From positions 1 to 35,139 of the forward strand of contig JASLCD010000265.1 in assembly GCA_030146295.1 (NCBI GenBank): a stretch of DNA of 35,139 nt, written 5' to 3'. The notes below the pieces were generated by a model. That model saw nothing but the letters and a program-made list of their open reading frames with translations, ran no database searches and was not told the origin of the DNA. The translations under genes and the position numbers were made by a program. How positions within the stretch are numbered: position 1 is the stretch's first letter; each line of letters opens with the position of its first letter. Source of the stretch: Chryseobacterium sp. (GTDB taxonomy: Bacteria > Bacteroidota > Bacteroidia > Flavobacteriales > Weeksellaceae). Below, piece by piece: positions 1 to 8,566 of this stretch.

Positions 1-1206
1 CTTATCGCATCAGAAAACTTTGTTTCTGAAAACGTGATGAAGGCAATGGGAAGTGTACTGACAAATAAATATGCTGAAGGATATCCCGGAAAAAGATATT
101 ACGGAGGATGTGAAGTTGTAGATGAGGTTGAAACATTGGCTATCAACAGAGCAAAAGAACTTTTCGGAGTAGACTATGTGAATGTTCAGCCACATTCCGG
201 TTCTCAGGCGAATGCAGCCATTTATCTTGCTGTTTTGAAACCAGGTGACAAAATCATGGGGATGGACCTTTCAATGGGAGGACACCTTACTCACGGTTCT
301 GCTGTGAATTTCTCAGGTATTCAATATAATGTAGTATCTTATGGAGTTCAGCAGGAAACGGGGCTTATTGATTATGACCAGATGAGAGAAATTGCTTTAA
401 GAGAAAAACCAAAAATGCTTATTGCAGGTTTCTCAGCGTATTCAAGAGATCTGGATTATGCTAAATTCAGAGAAGTGGCAGACGAAATTGGAGCTACACT
501 TTGGGCAGATATCGCTCACCCGGCTGGTTTAGTTGCAAAAGGATTATTAAACTCTCCATTCGAACACTGTCATGTCGTAACAACTACTACTCACAAAACC
601 TTAAGAGGTCCAAGAGGAGGTATGATCATGATGGGGAAAGATTTTGAAAATACATATGGCCACAAAACTCCAAAAGGAGAAATCAAAATGATGAGCCAGG
701 TATTGGACGGAGCTGTATTCCCAGGTATTCAGGGAGGGCCGCTTGAGCATGTGATTGCTGGTAAAGCAGTAGCTTTCGGTGAGGCTTTGGACGGACAGTT
801 TGAAACGTATGCAAAACAGGTTAAATCCAATGCTCAGGCATTATCAAAAGCAATGATCGACAGAGGATTTGATATTGTAAGCGGAGGTACAGACAACCAC
901 CTGATGCTGGTAGATCTTAGAAACAAAGGTGTGAATGGTAAAGAAACTGAAAAGGCATTAGTGCTTGCTGATATTACCTGCAACAAAAATATGGTTCCTT
1001 TTGATGATAAATCACCATTTACAACATCTGGTATCAGATTAGGAACAGCAGCTATTACAACAAGAGGATTGAAAGAAAATGATATGGATACTATTGCAGG
1101 GTTAATTTCTGAAGTGGTAGATAATATTAAAAATGAAGAAGTTCTTACATCTGTAAGAAAGAAAGTTAACGAATTAATGGAAGGAAAAGCTTTGTTTAAT
1201 TACTAA
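1..1206 (+). CDS. glyA: Serine hydroxymethyltransferase, 5'-truncated by the window edge
   Basis: This PLP enzyme interconverts serine and glycine while loading one-carbon units onto tetrahydrofolate in the cytosol. The open frame runs from the first base, so the start lies outside the window. The first visible residues, LIASENFVSENV, are the conserved stretch found about 20-30 residues into GlyA proteins, so only a short N-terminal piece is missing. The motif TTTTHKTLRGPRGG carries the lysine that binds PLP (fragment residue 199). The frame is intact to a TAA stop and a hairpin terminator follows about 20 bases later. It is a housekeeping gene and marks the left flank of the polysaccharide locus. 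Confidence 0.97.
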   Translation, partial: LIASENFVSENVMKAMGSVLTNKYAEGYPGKRYYGGCEVVDEVETLAINRAKELFGVDYVNVQPHSGSQANAAIYLAVLKPGDKIMGMDLSMGGHLTHGSAVNFSGIQYNVVSYGVQQETGLIDYDQMREIALREKPKMLIAGFSAYSRDLDYAKFREVADEIGATLWADIAHPAGLVAKGLLNSPFEHCHVVTTTTHKTLRGPRGGMIMMGKDFENTYGHKTPKGEIKMMSQVLDGAVFPGIQGGPLEHVIAGKAVAFGEALDGQFETYAKQVKSNAQALSKAMIDRGFDIVSGGTDNHLMLVDLRNKGVNGKETEKALVLADITCNKNMVPFDDKSPFTTSGIRLGTAAITTRGLKENDMDTIAGLISEVVDNIKNEEVLTSVRKKVNELMEGKALFNY

Positions 1207-1227
1207 CAGGCACTTCAATATCATATA

Positions 1228-1257
1228 AAGAATGGGCAAATGCTCATTCTTTTTTTA
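1228..1257 (+). terminator. Rho-independent terminator after glyA
   Basis: A 10-bp stem, AAGAATGGGC with GCTCATTCTT (one G-U pair), closes an AAAT loop and runs directly into a tract of seven T. It sits between the glyA stop and the recX start, so recX probably depends on read-through or on its own promoter, which I cannot point to. Confidence 0.8.
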
Positions 1258-1262
1258 TTCAA

Positions 1263-1721
1263 ATGGAAAAGAAATCTTATACTTTCGAAGAAATCAAACA
1301 GAAACTGGTCAACTATTGTGTGTACCAGGATCGTTGCCATGCAGAAGTGGAGCAGAAGATGAGAGAGTTTTTGCTGATTGATGAAGCAAAAGAAGAAATC
1401 ATTTTGTACCTCCTTCAGGAAAATTATCTCAATGAAGAAAGGTTTGCACGAAGCTATATCAGAGGCAAATTTTATATTAAACACTGGGGTAAGACCAAAA
1501 TAAAGATGAACCTGAAGCAAAAACAGATTTCAGAAAGATTGATCAACTCATGTTTTGATGAGATAGATGATTCTGATTATGAGAAGACTATCAGAAAAAT
1601 TTTTGAAGCGTATTATTCCAAACAAACAGGTTTGAAAGAATATCAAAAAAAAACCAAGACAATAAAGCATTTGATGAGTAAAGGTTTTGAATATGAAAAA
1701 ATAATTGATATTTTTGACTAA
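1263..1721 (+). CDS. recX: RecX family regulatory protein
   Basis: RecX proteins bind RecA filaments and modulate recombination and the SOS response. The 152-residue product has the usual length and a mostly helical, charged make-up. The conserved RecX segments are visible: the N-terminal YCVYQDRCHAEVEQKM helix, LNEERFARSYIRGKF near residues 58-72, and WGKTKIKMNLKQKQIS just after, followed by a C-terminal repeat-like helical region. The ATG follows the glyA terminator by about six bases. No recA is nearby. It is an ordinary housekeeping gene outside the polysaccharide locus. Confidence 0.88.
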   Translation: MEKKSYTFEEIKQKLVNYCVYQDRCHAEVEQKMREFLLIDEAKEEIILYLLQENYLNEERFARSYIRGKFYIKHWGKTKIKMNLKQKQISERLINSCFDEIDDSDYEKTIRKIFEAYYSKQTGLKEYQKKTKTIKHLMSKGFEYEKIIDIFD

Positions 1722-2078
1722 TATATTAATGAATTTAAAAAAACTTGACATATGACTTTTCAGAACAAAACAATCAATTCGGTGAAAGAGGTTGATACAT
1801 AAAGATTTAATAATTATTTTAAAGATAAAACAGCTGAAATAAAGAATTTTTATAGATAAATATCGTCTTTATAAGACTTTATATGGTATGATTTTTGTCT
1901 GTGAGTTTAGCTGTATCGTTATGGAATTGTTAGATTTCATAAATATAACATCAAATTTATTTTTGATTTCAACATATTGAGATAAATTTATTTTATTTTT
2001 GTATGATTGTATCGGAATTATCTTTGATCGGATGATCAGATATTACACCTTAATTAAATATGAACACCAATATAGACA
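1722..2078 (+). promoter_or_regulatory. 357-base leader of the polysaccharide locus
   Basis: No gene is visible here. The sequence is very AT-rich. TATTTTTG at 1994-2001 matches the Bacteroidota -7 element TAnnTTTG, but no TTG lies at the usual distance upstream. Two small hairpins precede it: GTCTT-TAT-AAGAC at 1865-1877, followed by TTT, and ATGGAAT / ATTTCAT at 1921-1940 with a six-base loop and one G-U pair. They could be operators or a weak recX terminator. Transcription from the -7 element would give a leader of about 70 bases before the ATG at 2079. Confidence 0.45.
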
Positions 2079-4007
2079 ATGTACGATTCTCTTAGAAAAA
2101 CAATATTTGGAGGGGATAATGTTGTCAATCTCTCAGACGTAAGATACCTTCCTAGATGGATAATTCTTGTAATAGACATTATTATTCTGGTTATATCTTT
2201 ATTTCTTTCTACTTACATTATCGAAAAAATCACCAAGCAGGAATTTATATATCATGAAGATAAAAGCTTAATTTTCGCTTTTATTATTCTGATGAATACG
2301 GCTTTTATGTATCTCTTCAAGACTTATGCGGGGATTATTCGCCATTCAACATTTATAGATTTATTTAAGCTTCTGATATCCTGCTTTTGTACAATGCTGG
2401 CTATCGGTACGATAAATATTCTTTATTTCTGGACAACGGGAGCTAAGTTTATCCTTACTCCCTATCTGATCCTTTACTTTGTAATTTCATTTATGGGATT
2501 ATTCCTTTTCAGATTATATGTGAAAGAATTTTTCCATATCGTAAGGGAATACAGAAGAAGTGCACTGAAAAAAAGAATTCTGGTACTGGGAATTGATGAA
2601 CAATCAATTGCAATAGCACGTGCTATTCTGGATAACCCAAGCCTGCCTTATCAGGTTGTAGGTTTTTTAACTCAAAGAACAGACTCCAAAAGGGCATCTC
2701 TCCTAGGAAAACCTATTTACGGAAAACAAAAAATAGAAGAAAATACAAAAGAAGATCTTATTATTGATGGCGTCCTCATTGTTAAAGAAATGATGGCCAG
2801 AGATGAGATGAATGCGTGGGTAAACTTATTTTTAGAGAAGGATCTTAATGTCTTCAAAGCACCGTCAGTACAAAAATTGAGAGACAGTGATTTGGGCGGA
2901 TCTATCAGAAATCTTCAGATTGAAGATTTGCTAAATAGAAAACCTATCAAAATTCAGAACGAAAAAGTTAAGAGCCGACATTTTGATAAAACAGTATTGG
3001 TAACCGGTGGAGCAGGATCTATAGGAAGCGAAATTGTAAGACAGGTGGCCAACTTCAATCCTTCTTTAATTGTAATTCTGGATCAGGCAGAGACACCGCT
3101 TTATGAAATTGAACTCGAAATGAGAGAGAAGTTTCCTCATATTCCTTTCAAATTTGTTTTAGGAGATGTTTCTAATTATCACAGAATGGAGTCCCTGTTT
3201 GAAACCTATAAGTTTTCGATGGTATACCATGCTGCAGCTTATAAGCATGTACCTTTGGTAGAAGAAAATCCTCATGAAGCAATTTTTGTTAATATATTAG
3301 GATCAAAGATTGTGGCGACATTATCCAGCAAGTATAAAGTAAATAGGTTCGTAATGGTATCTACAGATAAAGCTGTAAATCCAACCAACGTAATGGGGGC
3401 TTCAAAACGAGCTGCTGAACTTTTTGTACAATCACTTCAAAATGTAGATGGTAATATTACTAAATTTATTACAACACGCTTTGGAAACGTATTAGGATCC
3501 AATGGTTCTGTGATTCCTCATTTTAAGAAACAGATTGAAGCTGGAGGTCCGATAACCATCACTCACCCGGAAATTGTAAGATATTTTATGACGATTCCGG
3601 AGGCTTGTGAACTTGTACTTCAGGCCGGAACAATGGGAGAAGGAGGTGAAATTTTTGTCTTTGATATGGGGGAACCGGTTAAAATTCTTGATCTTGCGAA
3701 AAGAATGATCAAATTGTCCGGGTTCGAGCCTAATATTGATATTAAAATCATTTATACAGGATTAAGGCCTGGGGAAAAGCTGTATGAAGAGCTCTTGAGT
3801 GATGATGCGAAAACACTTCCTACCCATAATGACAAAATTATGATCTCTAAAGATCCTTCTACAGGATTTGAAGAAATAGATACACTTACTAAGCAAATTA
3901 CTAAAGCTTCCCTTAGAAGAGATAAAGTGGAAGTAGTAAGGATTCTTAAAACGATAGTGCCGGAATTCCGCAGCAATAATTCAATCTATGAGGCCTTAGA
4001 TAAATAG
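2079..4007 (+). CDS. Membrane-anchored UDP-HexNAc 4,6-dehydratase (WbpM/PglF/CapD type)
   Basis: It probably converts UDP-GlcNAc to the 4-keto-6-deoxy sugar, the first step towards QuiNAc, FucNAc or related sugars. The 642-residue length fits large WbpM-type proteins. The N-terminal third holds about four hydrophobic helices (residues ~27-150), then a first Rossmann-like domain (ILVLGIDEQSIAIARAI), then the SDR domain with TGGAGSIGSE near residue 310. The catalytic triad is the WbpM-type Ser/Thr428-429, Met439 and Lys443 (STDK...VMGASK), with Met in place of the usual SDR Tyr. It is the first gene of the locus. Its product could feed the reductase at 28878 and the initiating transferase at 29726. 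The exact substrate is inferred. Confidence 0.9.
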   Translation: MYDSLRKTIFGGDNVVNLSDVRYLPRWIILVIDIIILVISLFLSTYIIEKITKQEFIYHEDKSLIFAFIILMNTAFMYLFKTYAGIIRHSTFIDLFKLLISCFCTMLAIGTINILYFWTTGAKFILTPYLILYFVISFMGLFLFRLYVKEFFHIVREYRRSALKKRILVLGIDEQSIAIARAILDNPSLPYQVVGFLTQRTDSKRASLLGKPIYGKQKIEENTKEDLIIDGVLIVKEMMARDEMNAWVNLFLEKDLNVFKAPSVQKLRDSDLGGSIRNLQIEDLLNRKPIKIQNEKVKSRHFDKTVLVTGGAGSIGSEIVRQVANFNPSLIVILDQAETPLYEIELEMREKFPHIPFKFVLGDVSNYHRMESLFETYKFSMVYHAAAYKHVPLVEENPHEAIFVNILGSKIVATLSSKYKVNRFVMVSTDKAVNPTNVMGASKRAAELFVQSLQNVDGNITKFITTRFGNVLGSNGSVIPHFKKQIEAGGPITITHPEIVRYFMTIPEACELVLQAGTMGEGGEIFVFDMGEPVKILDLAKRMIKLSGFEPNIDIKIIYTGLRPGEKLYEELLSDDAKTLPTHNDKIMISKDPSTGFEEIDTLTKQITKASLRRDKVEVVRILKTIVPEFRSNNSIYEALDK

Positions 4008-4021
4008 AAAAAATATAAATG

Positions 4022-4029
4022 TATATTTG
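4022..4029 (+). promoter_or_regulatory. Candidate internal promoter (-7 element) for wza
   Basis: TATATTTGC matches the flavobacterial TAnnTTTG -7 element and ends 17 bases before the wza ATG, a spacing like that of the rimO promoter in this window. No TTG is found 17-23 bases upstream, so support is the -7 box and its position only. Confidence 0.45.
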
Positions 4030-4046
4030 CACAATTTAACAATATA

Positions 4047-4871
4047 ATGAAAGGAAAAATATTAGCAGTAATCTTGGTGTCCTCTTTAGCGGTTTCCTGT
4101 AAAGTTAATCCCAATGCGAAGAATGATTTAAATTATATGCAGAATATAGAACAGGTCGCAATCAATGCCTCTGCTAAAAATTCAGCAAATACCATTCAAG
4201 CAGGAGATCAGCTGATTATTTTGATTACAGCAAAAGATATGGACGTTGTAAAGCCTTTTAATCAGAATTATTCTTCCTCAGAACTTATCCAAACAAATAC
4301 GGTAGCAGGAGGAAATACTCCTAATCAGGGAACGACAGTACTGTCAGGACCTACTTATATTGTAGATGGAAATGGAGATATTGACTTTCCAATATTGGGA
4401 AAACTGAATACATCTGATAAAAGTTTGACAGCTTTTAAGGATGAGCTAAGGGAAAAAATGACGAAATATGTCATTAATCCAACTGTTAGTGTGAGACTTT
4501 CGAATTTTAAAGTTACAATACTGGGTGAAGTAAATAGACAGGGTGATTATACTATAGCCAACGGACAAGCAACAATCTTAAATGCATTAGGAATGGCCGG
4601 AGATCTGACTCAGTATGGAAAAAGAGAGGATATATTGGTTGTCAGAACAGAAAATGGAGTTGTTTCTCATGGACGTATTAACATTCATGATGCTAATTCA
4701 ATTAATTCTCCATATTATAATCTTAAACAGGGCGATGCCATTATTGTTTCTTCAAACAATACAAAAGATGTTATGGCAAAACAAAATCCCAACACAGGAC
4801 TTTACCTGACCGCCATTTCTATTGCGGTTACAGCAATTGCCGTTGTAGTAAGTTTATTTAATAAGAAATAA
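4047..4871 (+). CDS. wza: Wza-type outer-membrane polysaccharide export lipoprotein
   Basis: OPX proteins form the outer-membrane channel through which capsule leaves the cell. The 274-residue product starts with a lipoprotein signal, with lipobox LAVS-Cys18. The PES domain is recognisable from IQAGDQLIILITA (about residue 51) and YIVDGNGDIDFPILGKL, and a SLBB-type segment follows (VTILGEVNRQGDYTI, about residue 152). Unlike classic Wza, the C-terminus ends in one hydrophobic segment followed by FNKK, a form common in Bacteroidota. The next gene, wzc, starts 6 bases after the stop, as expected for partners in one envelope-spanning complex. No Wzi or Wzb is seen. Confidence 0.93.
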   Translation: MKGKILAVILVSSLAVSCKVNPNAKNDLNYMQNIEQVAINASAKNSANTIQAGDQLIILITAKDMDVVKPFNQNYSSSELIQTNTVAGGNTPNQGTTVLSGPTYIVDGNGDIDFPILGKLNTSDKSLTAFKDELREKMTKYVINPTVSVRLSNFKVTILGEVNRQGDYTIANGQATILNALGMAGDLTQYGKREDILVVRTENGVVSHGRINIHDANSINSPYYNLKQGDAIIVSSNNTKDVMAKQNPNTGLYLTAISIAVTAIAVVVSLFNKK

Positions 4872-4877
4872 AAATTG

Positions 4878-7265
4878 ATGGATAACCAGCGAACTTTTCA
4901 ATTTTCAGAAGCAGAAACAAAATCAAATAAAGTGAGCATTAATGATGTAATCAGACCCTATTTAAGAAAATGGCCATGGTTCATTTTTAGTGCAATCCTA
5001 GCATTAGTAATCAGTTATTTTGCAGTAAAATTTATCACTCCAGTTTATCATGTAGAGACAACACTACTTATAAAGGATTCAAAAAACTCATCATCAACTA
5101 ATGATTTAGGTGTTCTTTCTGATTTATCAGGATTGGGAGGGATGAAAACAAATAGTATTTCTAATGAGATTGAGATACTGAAATCGAAAAAACTGATGCA
5201 TGATGTGGTTATTAATCATAACCTTCAAACAAACATTATTGCCAAAGGCAGGATCAGAAGTATTGAGCTTTATAAAGAATCGTCACCTATTGATGTAAAG
5301 ATTGTAAATGAAAAACCATCTAAAAGCTCAACGAATTCTATAAATATAGAGTTAAAAGGAGATCAGATTTCAATACAGTATGATGGGCTTAATAAAGAAA
5401 TTATTTCCAGCTATGGCAGAATGATCAGTCTCCCGTTTGCCGATATTATCATTACTAAAAATAATAAATTTAACGAAAAGGCTGCACAAGGGGCAAATAC
5501 AAACAAATTAGAACTAAATATTTCGTCTGTTGAAGCAAAAGTCAACAGCTTGACGGGCGCTCTTGATGTAAGTCTTGCAAATAAAGATGCTACTGTACTT
5601 CGACTATCGATAAATTATCCTCAAACTTCAAAAGCAGAAGATATTCTTAACTCCTTAGTTGTTGCCTATAACAACGATGCTATTTTAGATAAAAACCTGG
5701 AATCTAAAAAAACATTGGACTTTATTGAAGATAGAGTGAAAAAACTTTCTGTTGAACTTGGGCAGGTTGAAAATGAAAAAGAAAGTTTTAAAACCAAAAA
5801 TAATCTTACCGATCTTGAAGCTGAAGCTAAAATTAATTTGGAGAGCTCAGCCACAGCTCGTGGAAAACAATTGGATCTTGATGCCCAGATCGAATTGACA
5901 AATTCTTTAATCTCTTTCATCTCCAGACAAGGGCAGTATCAGGTTTTACCATCGAATATCGGATTAAATAGTACTGAAGCAGCTTCTGGTATTGCATCAT
6001 ATAATCAGTTAGTTTTACATAGAGCAAGATTATTAGAATCTGCAACTACGGAAAACCCAACGGTTGTAGAAATCAGCAAGCAAATCAATGCACTTCGTAC
6101 CTCGGTTGTTGAGACTCTTCAAAGAAATAAAACAGGATTGGAACTCGCTCGAAATGAATATGTAGGAGAGCAGAATAAAGTTTCCGGAAAAATTGCTAAA
6201 ATTCCATCTATTGAAAAATTGTTTAGAGGGATAGAAAGACAGCAGCAGATTAAAGAGAATTTATATTTGTTATTACTGCAAAAAAGAGAAGAAACAGCAA
6301 TTGCACAGTCTATTACTGCACCTAAAGCCAGAGTTATTGATCAGGCGTATGCGCTGGGGAATCCTGTAGCTCCAAAAACACAAGTTATTCTATTAGCGGC
6401 ATTATTTATAGGTCTTTTCATTCCATTTTTAATTATTTATTTCTCAGAATTATTAAATAATAAAGTGGTCACTAAACATGATCTGGAGAAATTAGTACAT
6501 GCTCCTATTATTGCAGAATTACCAAGCCTTGAAAAAGGAGATTCTGAAATAGTAAAAATGAATGATATTACTCCTATGGCGGAAGCATTTAGAATTCTTA
6601 TTACCAATATGAATTTCATGCTTCCTAAAGAGAAAAAAGGAAAAGTTGTGTTTGTTACTTCAACCGTGAAAGGAGAAGGAAAAACATTTACTTCTGTCAA
6701 TTTAGCTTTAACATTGGCAAATCCTAAGAAAAAAGCGATTATCATAGGATCCGATGTCAGAAATCCTCAGCTTCAAAGATACAATCCTGCGAGAAAAGGA
6801 CTTACCGGACTTACGGAGTATCTTTATAATGATGAAATGAGACTTGAAGATATTATTCATGTATCATCCTTTAATCCTTATCTGGATGTCATTTATTCAG
6901 GTATGATTCCACCAAATCCTACAGAATTATTATCCAATGGTCGTTATGAGATTCTTCTCAACGAATTGAAAGATAAATATGAATATATTATTTTAGATAC
7001 TGCACCATTATTACTAGTTACAGATACTTTCCTTATTGCGGAACTTTCTGATGTCACTATTTATGTATCCAGATCTAAATACACAGAAAAAGCATTATTA
7101 GAATTTGCCAATAGTAATATCGATCAGAAAAAAATCAAAAATGTTGGTTTTGTACTTAACGATGTAAACAGGGACGATTTAGGATACAGTAATAAATATG
7201 GTTATGGTTATAACCAGGACGCAGAAAAATCATGGTTTCAGAAAATAAAAAATAAACTTAGCTAA
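4878..7265 (+). CDS. wzc: Wzc-type polysaccharide co-polymerase and tyrosine autokinase
   Basis: Wzc sets chain length and couples polymerisation to export at the inner membrane. The 795-residue product has a Wzz-like N-terminus with a membrane helix near residues 33-52, a long coiled periplasmic region, a second helix near residues 495-518, and a cytosolic BY-kinase domain. Walker A is STVKGEGKT (Lys602) and Walker B is IILDTAP. Walker A' reads IIGSDVRNPQ, with Gly where many homologues have the first Asp. A C-terminal tyrosine cluster (Tyr770, 774, 776, 778) is the expected autophosphorylation site. I chose ATG 4878 over the TTG three bases upstream. The stop overlaps the next ATG by one base (TAATG). 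Confidence 0.93.
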   Translation: MDNQRTFQFSEAETKSNKVSINDVIRPYLRKWPWFIFSAILALVISYFAVKFITPVYHVETTLLIKDSKNSSSTNDLGVLSDLSGLGGMKTNSISNEIEILKSKKLMHDVVINHNLQTNIIAKGRIRSIELYKESSPIDVKIVNEKPSKSSTNSINIELKGDQISIQYDGLNKEIISSYGRMISLPFADIIITKNNKFNEKAAQGANTNKLELNISSVEAKVNSLTGALDVSLANKDATVLRLSINYPQTSKAEDILNSLVVAYNNDAILDKNLESKKTLDFIEDRVKKLSVELGQVENEKESFKTKNNLTDLEAEAKINLESSATARGKQLDLDAQIELTNSLISFISRQGQYQVLPSNIGLNSTEAASGIASYNQLVLHRARLLESATTENPTVVEISKQINALRTSVVETLQRNKTGLELARNEYVGEQNKVSGKIAKIPSIEKLFRGIERQQQIKENLYLLLLQKREETAIAQSITAPKARVIDQAYALGNPVAPKTQVILLAALFIGLFIPFLIIYFSELLNNKVVTKHDLEKLVHAPIIAELPSLEKGDSEIVKMNDITPMAEAFRILITNMNFMLPKEKKGKVVFVTSTVKGEGKTFTSVNLALTLANPKKKAIIIGSDVRNPQLQRYNPARKGLTGLTEYLYNDEMRLEDIIHVSSFNPYLDVIYSGMIPPNPTELLSNGRYEILLNELKDKYEYIILDTAPLLLVTDTFLIAELSDVTIYVSRSKYTEKALLEFANSNIDQKKIKNVGFVLNDVNRDDLGYSNKYGYGYNQDAEKSWFQKIKNKLS

Positions 7266-8560
7266 TGACAACAACATATAAAATAGCTGTTATAGGTCAA
7301 GGTTATGTAGGTCTTCCTTTATCCCTTGAATTTGCAGATCACTATCCTGTTTTCGGTTTTGATATCAATACCCTGCGTGTTGATGAGCTTAATAAAGGAA
7401 AGGATATAACGCTTGAAGCAGATGTTGATAAATTAAATAACGGACTGAAAAGATATAATGAATCTAATGGTTCTCTAGGTTATAAAGCAACAAGCCTGTT
7501 ATCGGATATTTCTGAAGCTAATGTATTTATTGTAACCGTTCCTACACCAATTGACAAGTACAATGCACCGGATTTAAATCCTTTGATTTCTGCTTCAAAA
7601 ATGTTAGGAGAAATTATCAAAAAAGGAGATATTATTATTTATGAATCTACGGTTTTCCCAGGATGTACAGAAGAAGAGTGTGTCCCGGTTCTTGAGAAGC
7701 ATTCAGGACTTAGGTTTAATGAAGACTTTTTTGTAGGATACTCTCCGGAAAGAATTAATCCGGGAGATAAGATAAATACACTTACCAGTGTTAAAAAAGT
7801 AACTTCAGGTTCTACGGAAGAAATCGCTGAAGAAGTAGATAGGCTCTATAAAAAAATCATTACAGCCGGAACGCATAAAGCACCCAGCATTAAAGTAGCA
7901 GAAGCTTCAAAAGCTATTGAAAATGCACAAAGAGATGTTAATATTTCTTTTGTTAACGAATTGGCTTTAATTTTTGATAGAGTAGGAATCGATACCAATG
8001 ACGTATTGGAAGCCGCAGGTACAAAATATAATTTCCTTAAATATAAACCGGGATTAGTAGGAGGACATTGTATCTCTGTAGATCCTTATTACTTGGCACA
8101 CAAAGCAGAGCAGTTGGGGTATCACCCAGATGTTATTTTATCTGGAAGACGTGTAAACGATTCTATTGCAAAGTTTGTGGCAGCCAAAGTAGTAAAACTT
8201 CTTATTGCAAAAGGTGGAGTGATCAAAAACTCGAATGCCTTGATTTTGGGAGTTACATTCAAAGAAAACTGTCCGGATGTAAGAAATACTAAAGTTGTAG
8301 ATATTTATAGAGAACTTGCTGACTATGGTGTAAATGTGGATATTTATGATCCATGGGCGAGCAAAGAAGAAGTAAAGCATGAATATGGAATTGATATTCT
8401 GGATGCTCTTCAGGAAGGAAAAAAGTATGATTCTTTAGTTATTGCAGTATCTCATAATGAGTTCCTGGAAATGGATTTGGATCAGCTTAAAAAAGAAAAT
8501 GCGGTGGTTTTCGATACCAAAGCATGTTTAGACAGAAATCTGGTGGATGCAAGATTGTAA
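7265..8560 (+). CDS. wbpA: UDP-N-acetyl-hexosamine 6-dehydrogenase (WbpA/WbpO/TviB type)
   Basis: It oxidises C6 of UDP-GlcNAc or UDP-GalNAc to the uronic acid in two NAD-dependent steps. The 431 residues show the NAD-binding GQGYVGLPLSLEF at the N-terminus, YSPERINPGD in the middle domain, and the catalytic cysteine motif GGHCISVDPYY (Cys269), then the C-terminal UDP-binding domain (GVTFKENCPDVRNTK). It starts inside the wzc stop and lies six bases before the next gene. WbpE-, WbpD- and WbpB-like genes follow, so the likely product is UDP-GlcNAcA feeding the 2,3-diamino-uronic acid route. WbpA, WbpO and TviB cannot be told apart by eye, so the symbol rests on context. Confidence 0.88.
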   Translation: MTTTYKIAVIGQGYVGLPLSLEFADHYPVFGFDINTLRVDELNKGKDITLEADVDKLNNGLKRYNESNGSLGYKATSLLSDISEANVFIVTVPTPIDKYNAPDLNPLISASKMLGEIIKKGDIIIYESTVFPGCTEEECVPVLEKHSGLRFNEDFFVGYSPERINPGDKINTLTSVKKVTSGSTEEIAEEVDRLYKKIITAGTHKAPSIKVAEASKAIENAQRDVNISFVNELALIFDRVGIDTNDVLEAAGTKYNFLKYKPGLVGGHCISVDPYYLAHKAEQLGYHPDVILSGRRVNDSIAKFVAAKVVKLLIAKGGVIKNSNALILGVTFKENCPDVRNTKVVDIYRELADYGVNVDIYDPWASKEEVKHEYGIDILDALQEGKKYDSLVIAVSHNEFLEMDLDQLKKENAVVFDTKACLDRNLVDARL

Positions 8561-8566
8561 CAGATA

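Noticed and set aside
2060..2092. 11-codon frame (ATG 2060) overlapping the start of the first locus gene, a possible leader peptide
   Set aside because: Too short, with no codon bias or regulatory pattern such as repeated amino acids. Chance occurrence is likely.
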